In this document: piece after piece, positions 38,995-50,424 of the stretch
How positions within the stretch are numbered: the stretch's first letter is position 1
How the letters are laid out: every line of letters begins with the position of its first letter
Assembly (NCBI GenBank): GCA_028023455.1
Contig: JAQFVV010012983.1
Coordinates: 1-64,000, forward strand
DNA length: 64,000 bases
Source of the DNA: Epiperipatus broadwayi
Lineage: Eukaryota > Onychophora > Udeonychophora > Euonychophora > Peripatidae
Reading direction: 5' to 3'
Notes under the pieces: generated by a model
What the model saw: only the letters and a program-made list of their open reading frames with translations
Told to the model about the DNA's origin: nothing
Databases searched by the model: none
Made by a program: the position numbers and the translations under genes

Positions 38995-40202
38995 ATATCT
39001 ATTTCTTCACCTGCTTCTTTTAATATATCAATTGTAATTCCATCATTACCTGGAGCCTTTCCTTTCTTCATACATTTAATTGCATGTCTCACTTCTTCAT
39101 TTAAAATTCTGGGCAATTTGGAAGATGTAATAGATATAGGAAGTACTTGTTCTTTATTACTATATAATTCTTGATAAAAATCTTCTACCAATTTCATGAT
39201 GTCATCTCTCCTTTTAATAATAATTCCATCTTTTTTTCTTATTGCAGATATAAATTTCCTACCAATACCAAAATGTTGTTTTACATTCTTAAGACTTTTA
39301 TTTTCTTCTACAGCTTTCCTTGCTAGTTCACAGTTATACTTTCTTATATCATTTTCAACTCTTTTCCGCACCATTTTACAAAATTCGAGATATTCAATTC
39401 TTTTTAATGCATCATTTTTGTATATCTTCATATTCCTTCTTTTCTTCATAAATTCTCTAGTCTCAGTAGAAATTTTATTGGTCAATTGCTGTTTCTTTCT
39501 ATCAGCTATCTTTGTTGCAGTTTTCAAAAGTGTATCAGTTATTTTCATATTAATTTCATTCAAATCTGAATCATGTTCAAAATCTACTAATACTTGAAAC
39601 CGATTTGTAAGTTCTAATTTAAATTCATTAGAATGTTTCTGAAGATTAGGAATATCAACTGTAAATATTGTTTTTCTTAATAATTTTTGTCTCTCTAGTT
39701 TTACATTAACACGTATCTTACACCTTACTAATCGATGATCACTTCCTGTGTTAAATTTATTAAGAACATTACAATCTTGAAATATGTATTTCCTGTTAGT
39801 CAAAATATAATCCAATTCTGCTGTACCTTCATTTGGATGCTTCCATGTCCATTTCCTTTTAACATTTTTCTCAAAAAAAGAATTCATAATATAAAGTTTT
39901 TCTTTTTCTGCAAACACCACAAGTCTATGTTCTCTCTCATTTCTATTACCATAACCAAAATTATCCACAGCACTTTCATCTTTCATTTTTTTACCAATTC
40001 TAGCATTAAAGTCTCCCATAACAATTTTAAAATGGTGTTTACTCTGATCAAAAGCCTTTTGTACATCCATATAAAAATCTTCTACTACTTCATCACTATG
40101 AGAACTTGTTGGGGCATAAACCTGAATTATCTGCATTTGGTATCTGCTATTAAGTTGTATAACTAATCTTGCAACTCTGTCCGATACACCATCAATCTCC
40201 AC
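38958..40202 (-). pseudogene. RTE endonuclease domain and linker
   Basis: A 414-codon open frame containing APE-type endonuclease motifs: IIQVYAPTS, VMGDFNARIG, KWTWKHPN followed by ELDYILTNRKY, and GSDHRLVR. A lysine-rich linker then leads to GKAPGNDGITIDILKEAGE, which normally connects to the RT. The frame ends at a stop just after a T8 run at about 38988-38995. Shifting by one base there joins the RT frame, so a single indel separates the two domains. The upstream part continues in another frame towards 40290, where an A-run appears one base short. The product would nick target DNA for reverse transcription in living relatives. Confidence 0.88.
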
Positions 40203-40293
40203 AATATTGTTCTTCCACTTTTTATTTATAATGAATCCTACTCCACTTGTATTTCCAATATTTGTGCCTTTATAATAGAGTATATGTCCACTT

Positions 40294-40572
40294 TTAAATC
40301 AATTGTCTCTTCACCTTTTCTTCTAACTTCACAAAGTCCAATAATGTCCCATTTAATATAAGAGAGTCTTCTTCTAATTCTTGCAATCTTCCTTCACTTG
40401 AAAGTGATCTGCAGTTGTAAGTACCTAAATAAAAAATCATCATCAAATGGCAGCCTGGGTCTGCAATCAGGGAATTCTTAGCACCCTCCCCCTTCGACCA
40501 CCAACCGCTGCCTTGGTTGGTGACTTTACAGCCTCCTGGGAATAAGGGCCATGCTTTATTTTTGTCTGTCAT
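40294..40572 (-). pseudogene. RTE ORF N-terminus, frame-shifted
   Basis: A 92-codon frame that starts at a Met at 40572 and contains TYNCRSLSSEGRLQELEE, the first conserved strand of RTE endonucleases. After this the conserved sequence continues only in a different frame (IIGLCEVRRKGEE), then in a third frame into the 414-codon endonuclease segment. At least two small indels therefore lie between about 40390 and 40300. Upstream the residues are low complexity with tryptophan and glycine, and the true initiation site is uncertain. Confidence 0.75.
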
Positions 40573-40879
40573 AATTGTATATATGTATTGAAAAAATATT
40601 TATCCTTTACACAAACATTCATTCTGCCTTATCAGGCACTGAGAAGAAAGACCATGGTGTTTCTCGATCTTAAACTCAGAGGTAAAAAGCCAATAAACTC
40701 ACCACGCTGGCTAATGCATGTTGGTGAGCAGCCCATCCATGTTCGTATACTATATGAATAATCACATAGTAATAATAGCTGCAATGACAAGAATGTATGG
40801 AGTGGACATTAGGAATTTGCCCTGCTCGGTTCCTTTAAGGCCTCCAAGAGGAATCAAAGGGTCTCCTTTCAGTTAATAG

Positions 40880-41060
40880 CAAACTGTATTAATTATATAA
40901 TTATATATTTGGATATTGTAGCTCTGATGATGACTACAGGACAGTCAAAACTGTAAGAATAAAGTTTTGATATAAAAAGTAGTATTGTTGGAATGTTTAA
41001 GAAAGTTGGAAATAGTATGATATGTAAATATACAAATCAATACATAAGAAAAGGAAGAAA
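40880..41060 (+). repeat. Hammerhead-like repeat E, copy 3
   Basis: CTGATGA at 40924-40930, a GACT/AGTC helix (40932-40935 with 40943-40946), then AAAACT and AAGTTTT. It is highly similar to 15105-15235 and, inverted, to 36600-36770. It directly abuts the 5' module of the RTE. The module-plus-E order is also seen at 14.05-15.2 kb, with insertions between, so the two may have moved together. Confidence 0.6.
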
Positions 41061-43125
41061 AAAATTATATAATATGATAATTCCAAATCACAAGGTTAAT
41101 TCCTGTTGATTTTTACTAATTAATTAATATTTACTTTAACAATATTATTTTCCTTTTTACTGATTAAAGCTGAAAAACAACATTTTACAATAGAAAATAA
41201 AAATTTAATATTAGGTATAACATTATTCACTATTTCTTATGCAAATGGGAGGTTTCTTTTTTTTTTTACATTTTGAGAAGTAAAATAATTAAAAAACCAT
41301 GTTTTAACAAAAAAAAAATAAAGTCAAAATTATTCTTTACTATTAATTATTATTTGTATTTAAAATATTTGTAAATGTAGATGTATAAATAAAAATGTGT
41401 AAATCAAAAAGGTTCGTATCAACTATATATTATTTTATCATGCTTTCATTATTTAGCTTTTCTTTTATAGTTATAATTTTAAATTTCTTTTCAGGTCAGC
41501 TTTCCTTCTAATTTTTTCAAATATTCAATTTAAAAATTATAATAAGAATTTCCAGGATAAGGTTGCACTAGTTGAATTTGTTTTCTATTTCCACAAAAAA
41601 GTTCTTCCATTAATGACTATTGTAGTAATAAGTTTTTACTTGATGATCATGATACTAATTTTTAAACTAATGCAGATTTTCAGGATAGATTATCAATGGC
41701 ATTTTATAATCTAATAAGTTTTAGGGCAATACATACTTCCAGTTCATGCTAACACAATCTAAATTAATCCATTTTAAAATATAATTTTTCATGTAGTCAT
41801 ATTTCTAGTTAGTTAGCAAAACCTGAGACAGTCATGTGTTTCGATGTTCACACAAGACTTGGTGCAATTTTTTCCAGATTCTTTTAAATTTTCTTTTTCG
41901 TAAAACAGGTTACATGTTGGGATTGGTGTTAATCAGATTTTAGGTAAAACTTAGCATATGGTTTTCATCAATTCCATTTCAAAAGCATTTTTAAACTAGT
42001 AGTAAGATAGTCTTACATCAAATATCAAGCTTAACATCTCACAACTCTTTTTAAGGGTGAATTTCTACTGCTATTTTTTTCTTCATAGTGGGATCAAGAA
42101 TGACTGATGTTGATCTGATCATGGTTTATCTTACTCCTATTTTAATTTTTTCAAATAATCTTGTTATTTATTCAATCACGTAATATCTCATAAATGACAG
42201 TGTTACACCCAGACCCAATTGATTTTATTTTTATAAAAAAATATTTCTCTTCTCTACTTTTAATTAAAAATTCCCTGTAGTTATTTTTCTTTTTAATGAT
42301 TAAAAATAGATAATTATTTAATTACACTTTATTCTGAAAACCATTACATTTTTAGAGAGAGAGAGAGAGAGAGAAATCAACTTTAATTAATTAAAAACAG
42401 CATTGTTAAAGCTTTATTTTTCTTTTCTTTTTTTAAAAAAACTGATAAAAATTACTGAATATATTACTTATTTATCTTTCTTATTATTTTTTTAGAAATT
42501 AAAACAAATAGATAAATAAAATTACTGAAGAAAGAGAAGCAAAAAAACAATTATTTTTTTTCTTTATACTTGTCTCTTTTGCACTATCTTTAATAAACAT
42601 TAAATATTCATATGCTTATTGTTTAAAAAATGTTTGGAACTCCACATTATCAATTAAGTTATAATAAATGATATTCTGTAAAAAATAAAAAAAGATAATT
42701 ATTCTCATGTCCTGCAATATAAATGAAAATAAAATAATTAATCCAGATAAAGCAAATTTTTCATATTGTATGTAGCTTTAAAAATTGTTTCTGAAAAAAG
42801 TATCAAAAGGCTGAGCATTGAAATTGTCTTTTATACTCTTTTCATCTTGTAACATTGAAGCATTTGCCCCATAATGTTAAGTGATAGTATAGGGATCTTC
42901 ATACAAATGTAAGAACTTTTGATAAATATGACTTGATGATTAATTGGAGTAGTCTTTATAAACAGTTTATATCTTATATTAAATCTCCATGTCTTGGAAC
43001 TGTCTTTTTCAAGTTTTTTGAGTCATATTAATGTGGGATTTTTCTCTATCTTCTTACATATTTATGGCTTCATATGTAATGAGTGGCTGCAAAAAGAAAT
43101 TTTCTGTTAATTGAAATGAGACTTT
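41061..43125. other. AT-rich stretch, no gene seen
   Basis: About 2 kb with no recognised gene or transposon. Contains a short (GA)n run at 42354-42374. Splice-like pyrimidine tracts (for example near 41490 and 41880) do not border convincing exons. Confidence 0.45.
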
Positions 43126-43129
43126 TTGA

Positions 43130-44920
43130 TTTCTCTTGAAGGCCTTAAAGAACCTGAGCAAGGCAAATTTTTAATGTCCACTCCATATGTTTTTGTCATT
43201 GCAGCTGTTATTCCTATGCTATTAATCATATTGTACACCAATCTGAATGAACTGCTCATCAACACACTTTATTCAGCATGGTAAGTTTATTATCTTTTTA
43301 CCTCTGAATTAAAAAACAAAACTCACCATGGTCTTTTTTCTTAGTTATCTGATTAGCTCTTAAATTTAATCAGTTGAGTTTTCTTGAAGACAGAATGAAT
43401 GGGTATGGGTGTGAATAAAATGTTTTAATAGATATTTACAATCATGACAGACAAAACTAAATCATGATCCTTAATCCCAGGAGGCTCTAAAGTTTCAAGA
43501 TAATGCTGAGAGTGCTAAGAATCTTCTGATCATGGAACCAGGCTGCCATTTAATGATGATACTTTATTTAAACATTTACAACTGAAGATCACTTTCAAAT
43601 AAGGACAGATTACAAAATTGGACATTATTGCATTTTGAGAAGTTAGTAAAAAAGGTGAAGAGACAATTAGATTAAAAAATAGTCATGTACATACTGTATG
43701 ATAAAGATACAAACATTGAAAGCACAAGTGAATTAAGATTCATTATAAATAAAAAGTGGAAGAATGACACTGTGGAGAATTATGGTGGATCAGACAGAGT
43801 GTCAAGATTAGTTATTCAACTTAATAGCAGATCTCAGATATAAATAATTTAGGTTTATGCCTCCAAAAATTATTATTGTGATGATGAAGTATAGGATTAG
43901 GATTTTTATATGGATGTACAAAAATATTTTTGAGTAGACAAAATAATATTTTAAAATTGTCATGGGATACTTTAATGCTAGAATTGGTAAACAAATGAAA
44001 TATAAAAAAGTTGTAGGTAAATTTGGTTATAATGATAGAAACGAAAAAGGTCATAGACTTGTGGAGTTTGCAGAAAAATAAAAATATAAATTATTTTTAA
44101 AAAATGTTGAACAGAAATAGATATGGAACATTAAATGAAGGTACAGCAGAATTGGATTATATATTGTCTAAAAGAAAATATGTATTTTAAGATTGTAATA
44201 TTCTTAATGAATTCAACACAGGAAGTTATATTTATCGATTAGTGAGATGTAAGATACATGTTAATGCAAAACAAGGGTGATAAAAAAATTAAAAAAAAAA
44301 CATTATTCATAGTTAATATTTCTAAATCTTCAAAAACATTCTAATGAATTTCAATTAGAATTTGCAAATTGTTTTCAAATATTAACAGACTTTGAACATA
44401 TTTCAGATTTGAATGAAATTAATAAAAAGATAACTGATACACTTTTAAAAACTGCAACAAAGATAGCTGGTACAAATAAAGCTGCAATTGGCCAATAAAA
44501 TTTCTACTGACATAAGATAATTTATGAAGCAAGGGAGGAATATGAAGATATATAAAAATGATGAATTAAAAGGGATTGAGCATCCCAAATTCTGTAAAAT
44601 GATACAAAAAAGAGTTGATAATGATAATAAAGCAGAACTGTGAATTAGAAAGAAACACTGTAGAAGAGATTAAAAGCCTCAAGAGTTTAAAACAACATCT
44701 TGATATTGGTAGAAAACTTATTTTGGCAATAAAATGACATTATGAAATGTGTAGAAGAGTTCTATCAAAAATTATATAGCAATAAAGAATAAAGAAAATT
44801 ATCACCGGTCTAGTACTTTAATGATGTGAGAAAAGCAATTAAATTTATAAAGAAGGGGAAAGCTCCAGGTAATAATGAAATTATAATCAATATCTTAAAA
44901 GAAGCAGAAGAAAAAAATTA
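43130..44920 (+). mobile_element. Decayed RTE copy, 5' half only
   Basis: Collinear with the minus-strand RTE from its 5' module (43130-43345) through the N-terminus (43440-43660), endonuclease (43740-44290) and linker (44300-44920; 'aaagctccaggtaataatgaaattataatcaatat'). It stops where the RT would begin. Loss of the 3' half is unusual, because target-primed reverse transcription normally truncates the 5' end; a later deletion or recombination is likely. Every frame is broken. Confidence 0.8.
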
Positions 44921-45590
44921 AAATTTGAATGCCAGAACTAGAATTTATCCTAGGATTGAGAATTTACACTCAATAGTTCAACCCACTATGACTATATTAA
45001 ATTTCAAGGCACTTTTTAATGTTAAAGTATAATTGGAAATTGTATTTGAATCATGGGTAATTTTATATTATTTGTATTTGTTGATTTTTATTTATAGTTT
45101 TCATTTGAGAAGCAATTTGTCTAATAAGCAAAGCAATGGTTATGGAATAAAAAAAAAATGATAAGTTTTTTTCTAAAAAAAAAAGTTTTTACTTTTTTCG
45201 TGTTTGGTTTACTAGATAAAATCCAGAAATTTATAGATATATTAATAAAATGTAAAGGTTTATTGAATAATGAAAACATGGTCAAGTCTGGAAAGAATTT
45301 ATAGATGGAAGGGGGCATACATTTACTAGAATAGTATTAAACAATATTGTGTATATATAATACTACTCATAATTACAATTGTGCTATAAGCCGACTACAG
45401 TTTTAGATACCAATTTAGAATACATCTCTAAGAGGAGCCCTAAATCCATTGCTGACACAAAAAATCAATAATATTGTCAGATAAAACAGTGCATTGATAA
45501 CAAGTGTTCTAGATATTTTGTTTAGTCTACATAAAATTGCATTCTCCAAAAAAAAAAAAAATTCTATACAAATATCATAGAAATAAGCAC
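44921..45590. other. AT-rich stretch, no gene seen
   Basis: AT-rich sequence after the abrupt end of the RTE copy. No recognisable feature. The minus-strand frame of about 100 codons at 45415-45717 is hydrophobic, overlaps the satellite-like repeat and has no known domain. Confidence 0.4.
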
Positions 45591-45594
45591 AATA

Positions 45595-46160
45595 AAAAAA
45601 AATCAAAATTTCCAAACAATCCTTAGCAAATAACGGAGAAAAACTTGTCAGCATAATTATATGACCAAAAACCCAAGTTACTAGCATAATCAAATATGAA
45701 AAAACAATATTTAGCAAATATTATTTATTAATAAATTACAACAAAGTGTAATCACGTGATTCCCCCAAATCAAATAACTAGAAATCAAATATCTAATTAA
45801 TTAGTAAAGGATCACATAATAGTAATTAGAAAATGACAAAAAAAATCAAATTTTCAAAAACAATATTTATCAAATATTAATAATTATCACATAAAAGAAG
45901 GGAGTAAAAAATTGGCTGACACAATCACGTGATCAAAAACCAAATTATTATGGCAATCAAGGATGAAAAAACAATCTTTAACAAATATTACTAATTAGTA
46001 AATGATGTGCCAAAGATTATATAATGCCCCCCTTCAGATCAAATAATTTAGGAATCAAATATTGACTAATGAATAAATATTAAAAAATATATTACACATG
46101 ATTAAAAATAATAAATGGTTCAAAAACAATAGTAAGAAAATATTAATATTTGATTTAAAA
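45595..46160. repeat. Diverged satellite-like tandem repeat, period about 0.27 kb
   Basis: Two or more units repeat the order 'gacc/gatcaaaaacc', 'aatcaa-gatgaaaaaacaat', 'caaatatta', 'aatcacgtgat' and 'ccccc-tcaaataa'. Starts are near 45600 and 45849, with a further partial unit after 46110. The units differ considerably. Confidence 0.6.
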
Positions 46161-46540
46161 ATCACATTACTAGCATATAATAGAAAACATAAATCATGCT
46201 TGATGAAAAGCACATTACAATTTTAAAAAAATTCAAAAACAACTATTTCGGCTTATTGTCTATAAAAGAAATGTAAGTCAAACATAAATAAAATTAGAAA
46301 AACATATTACCAAAATATCAAAGCATGCAATGTTATTTCCCATTGCTAAATATTTGCAGAATAGTAAAGTGGAGTTAAAGAATGCCAAGAGACCCCCATG
46401 ACATTTGGAGGGATTCATCTTTCACCTCAATGATGTGAACAAAAAATAAAAAGTTGCAATCAATCTCTTAAATTAAGGTATTTAAAAAATTAAAGCTAAA
46501 AAAAAAAAATAACATCTTTTATATATTTAACTAACTAGAC

Positions 46541-47458
46541 CCAAGCATTCATTCAACTATTAAGTTATATATCTCTTAATCTAATACTTATTCATCTATC
46601 TATTTGTCTCTGTTTATCTATCTACATCTGCTTATCTATTTATTGTCACCCTATCTTTATATATACCTGCCTATCTACATGTTAATATATATATGCCTAG
46701 TTATTTATGTAGTTTTTACCTATTTCTTTATGCATTCAAGCATCCATTCATCCCCTATCTAACCATTAATCTGTCTAACTATCTATCTAATTTTATGACT
46801 ATCTTTCTATCTATCTGGTTTTCTATCTATCTATTTATTTATGCAACTAACCATCAATTTAACTAACTAGACATTCACCCATTTATTTACTTAAATACTT
46901 GTCTTTCTAACTATTATCTATATGTCTATTTACTGCCTGTCTCCATTCATTCATTTATCTATCTACCTACCTATCTATCTATCTACTAATCAATAAGTTT
47001 TATTTATCATGCTATCTATATAATGATCTATCTATTTATGTGTCTTTAACTATTTATCTATTTATCCATTCATTCATTCATTTATCTATACATCCATTTA
47101 TCAACAATTTATTCATTCTCCCTATCTATCCATTCACCTATGAATTTATCTCTGGCTATCAATTTGATTTTTTATTTATCTAAACATTTGTCCATTTAAC
47201 TACCTATTATCTTATTTATCCATAAAACTATCCATATATCTACCTCTGTAACTTTTTATCTATTCATCCATCAGTAAATCCATGCATCTGTCTATCTATC
47301 TATACATCTATTTATCTATTTGTCTATCTACATATTTATTATTCATCCATCAATCAATCCATTTATTTATCACTATATTTATGTATTCATTGATCACACT
47401 TTTCATTCAGTTGTTTATTTATTTATTTTTATATTGATTTATCCATCTACCTACTCTG

Positions 47459-47491
<33 letters not shown>

Positions 47492-47780
47492 GTCTATCTA
47501 TTTATCTGTTTATATGTATTTATTTAACCATCCAACATCCATCTATTTCTTTATCTATCTTTCTATATATTTACATAATTCTATATCTAAACTACTTATC
47601 TGTCTATTTACTTGTATTGATATCCATTTATCTATCTACTTACCTATCTTTATATATATATTCATCTTTTTTCTATCTATTTATCTATTTTTTATTCACC
47701 TATCTCCATATGTTTATCAATTTATTTATCCACTCATTTCTTTATCTATTCATCCATCCATTTATTTACCCTCCCTATGT
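46541..47780. repeat. Degenerate TATC/TCAT tetranucleotide tract
   Basis: About 1.24 kb built from 'tatcta', 'tcatt', 'atttatc' and 'ccatc' words, with a purer TATC core at 47458-47500. The 179- and 110-codon plus-strand frames of Tyr/Ile/Leu/Ser repeats are artefacts of this tract. It is an old, much mutated relative of the clean GATA array at 51.1 kb. Confidence 0.9.
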
Positions 47781-47902
47781 ATATATTCTATCTTATTCCA
47801 TCCAAAAGCAAAACTCTCTGAAAATAAATACATCATTATTTTTTAATGTTGATATATGATTATATTTGATTCAATTTAAGATTTAACATTTAATAATTAT
47901 AT

Positions 47903-47985
47903 ATTTTTTGTTGAACCACTAAACATCACATGATCGCCATTCTTTATACTTATGTATGGTGAGTTTTTCCTCTGTGTATATAAAT
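47903..47985. mobile_element. Terminal fragment of foldback family A
   Basis: Contains 'cactaaacatcacatgatcg' and 'gtgagttttt', matching the outer ends at 61.03 and 52.82 kb. It adjoins the right side of the tetranucleotide tract. Confidence 0.5.
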
Positions 47986-48198
47986 TTTGTTTTTATGGGG
48001 AGAGGGGGTTAATTGAATGTAATAAAATTAGTAATCTTATCTTGCTTTTTATGGTAGATATATATATATTTGTTTTTCATAATTTTTTAACAAACAAATA
48101 TAGGTTTTGGATATTATTTTTCTAATAGATAAAATTGGAAATTATAATCATTTATCAAAATAGTATTTAAATTTTTTAAATTGTTTTAAATCTTTCAG

Positions 48199-48270
48199 AA
48201 GAGTAAAAAGGGCTCAAGTAACTCTTAACACCAAAGGAGAAGGAATTACTTATGGTCTTTCTAATTATGG
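48199..48270 (+). CDS. Candidate 72-bp internal exon of an unidentified gene
   Basis: A pyrimidine-rich acceptor (48181-48198, ending TCTTTCAG) precedes 72 bp, a multiple of three, with only one frame open. It ends at a consensus donor, G|GTGAGA (48271). It is less AT-rich than both flanks. The frame, entered with one base before the first full codon, starts RVKRAQVTLNTKG and ends GLSNYG. I do not recognise the protein. RVKR would fit the furin rule (R-x-K/R-R), but that is only a motif match. No neighbouring exon was found, so the host gene's introns would have to be long. It could also be a chance combination; homology search or RNA data would settle it. Confidence 0.45.
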
Positions 48271-48279
48271 GTGAGAATG

Positions 48280-50050
48280 ATTTTAATCCTTTTTCATTAT
48301 TCTTTGACTAAAATAAATAGCTAAATATTCATTTACTGGTCAGTAAATAGATGTTTAGCCTAATAGAGTATTGTCTAGCTATCTAACAATAAAATGTAAC
48401 TAATGTTTGTTTGAAATATAAAAAAGGGAGTTATCTCTTAGCTTGAGTTCAAATTTGGGAGTAATAAGCATTAAAGGGAATAAACTTACTACATGGCCTT
48501 CTTCTTCACAATAGTAAGTGATTAATCATAGTGTCTGATGGGTTAAAGATTCCAATCTAATAAAATATGTATGCATATACTTTTAAAGAGTCAAATTACC
48601 TTTTATATATATATTGCTAATTTTAAATAGAAATGTAGATCATAAACTTAGCAACTGTAAAATTGCACCACTTCTTTAACCTAAGATGAAAATATCATAT
48701 ATTGTATTTTTTTTACATTCCCCTAATTTTTCCAATCTTACCACATTTACTAATTCGTAAAAAGTTTGAACAACAGAAGTAAAAGAGTTGAGTGCAAATC
48801 TTGAACATTGAGCTTCCAGAGTCTGTCTCTCTTCCACGGCACCAAATCCTACCTGTCAGCAATATACTTTGACCTCTACGTAAAAAAATAGTTACTCTAA
48901 AAATCTAAAATTACTGGATATTTTCTAATGACTTGTTAATATGTCTCACCTTCATTCTTCACTTCAAACTCCTTGATTACAGATTACACAACTGATCTTT
49001 ACTTTTTATGTTCAACCATATTAATTAAAGCAAGGTTGAAAGAATTGATTTTAATCTATCTTTATTTCTGAAGATTTTGGTGTGTGTTTTAACAAAAAAC
49101 CTATAGTAATTCTCACCAGATAAGAATGGCTAGATACTCAATGACCAAATAATAATTGATAGTAATTTCGGTTAAATGTGGATCAATTACTAAACAAACT
49201 TAAACCAAATTGAAACTGGAAACCAATTTTAAGATTTACTGATTCATTAAATCGATCTTTTTATAGATCATGTTTAAACAAAATTTCATATTCTTCTGTG
49301 AACGAATATTCGTTTATAAAAATGCCCAAGATGAAATGAATAACAATGACTTCAATAAAACAAATTATAAAACATTAAAGATGCATTATTTAGAGAGAGA
49401 GAGAGAGAGAGAGAAGCAAAGAAATATTTCACAATCATACCCGAAATTCATATTTAATTTTTAATATGCATATACAATCAGTTTGTTTCCAATTAAGAAT
49501 TTCTTAAATAAAATATATAATTTTAAATCCTGTATTTATTTAATGCAATAATAAAAGAAGAATCGAATGTTGCATATAATCAATGCAATATTGATTGTTC
49601 TTTGCTCAGCCTTTCGTACAATAAAACATAAATATATAAAAAATGATATATAAAACATAAATATATAGATACATCATTGAAAGAAGCACAAACTTCAAAC
49701 TTTCCTCCTTTGCTGCTTTATCTAAAGGCTTGGGAAAAGATCTATTCCCATTAATTAGAATATCAATCATTTTAACATTCACACTTGGTGTATAAGATGT
49801 TACCTATATTTCAATCAATTGTCTAGCAGATTGGATTCAATATTTTGACAACTAAAATTGAAAAAATTAAAAATAGATACCAAGCAATTGCATCTCCAGA
49901 CATAGTTGAGGCCACATGGAGCCTAATCAAGTTTTAAACCCCAATACAACAGCAATGTTGATACAAGTGGAGGGATAAGAGTTCAAGGCCTATTACAGTG
50001 ACAATATAATGACAAAGATAAAAATGGACAGTTTAAAGTAATTTTTTTTC
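48280..50050. other. AT-rich stretch, no gene seen
   Basis: If the 48.2-kb exon is real, this is its downstream intron. It includes a short (GA)n run at 49392-49414. No second exon with comparable splice sites was found. Confidence 0.45.
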
Positions 50051-50054
50051 GATT

Positions 50055-50200
50055 GTAGAGTAATGAGTGTGGCCTTGGATCTAGACTGTAAATAAATTGT
50101 AATCATTGTGGTGTGAAAGTTGTTAAATGGTATTCAGATTTAGAATATGTAAATACATTTTGCACCAATAAAGATTTTGTTAAAAAAATGTGAATATTCA
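50055..50200 (+). pseudogene. Possible zinc-ribbon transposase remnant
   Basis: One plus-strand frame reads a CGLGSRL stretch, a stop, then NCNHCGVKVV. The CxxC spacing with flanking cysteine resembles the zinc-ribbon region of some Mutator-like transposases found in invertebrates. It is very short, contains a stop and has no other transposase motif, so chance cannot be excluded. Confidence 0.2.
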
Positions 50201-50424
50201 AAAACCATAGTAAACTTTAAAAATGTACTCCTGAATAATTAAATAAAAAGTTTATTCCATATAATATTGTTGCTGCTATAAATGTTCTAATGTCAATTTG
50301 TTTTAAAATAAATTTATTAAACATAGTAACATAGTAATATACAGTTAAACTTTATAAAAATTTACATAGCATTCAGAATGAAACTTGAAAAGGTCAATGC
50401 AGAGAAAAGGATATCTTAATAAGA

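Larger units (their letters stand above)
37668..40870 (-). mobile_element. Best-preserved RTE-type LINE
   Basis: A minus-strand non-LTR retrotransposon of about 3.2 kb. From its 5' side: a 5' untranslated module (about 40600-40870, shared with copies at 14.05 and 43.13 kb), an APE-type endonuclease region, a reverse transcriptase with a C-terminal tail, a stop codon, and at once a short (TGA)n-like tail (37668-37684). A single ORF of about 960 codons with almost no 3' UTR and a microsatellite tail is characteristic of the RTE clade. Few frameshifts remain, so it is the youngest RTE here, but it is not functional. A hammerhead-like repeat E lies just upstream (40880-41060). Confidence 0.9.

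Noticed and set aside
37590-40166. Plus-strand open frames opposite the RTE (135, 133 and 143 codons and smaller)
   Set aside because: They are antisense shadows of the RTE endonuclease and RT frames, which carry the recognisable motifs on the minus strand.
46541-47859. Long plus-strand open frames of 179 and 110 codons
   Set aside because: They read straight through TATC/TCAT repeats in more than one frame and consist of Tyr/Ile/Leu/Ser strings, so they are repeat artefacts.
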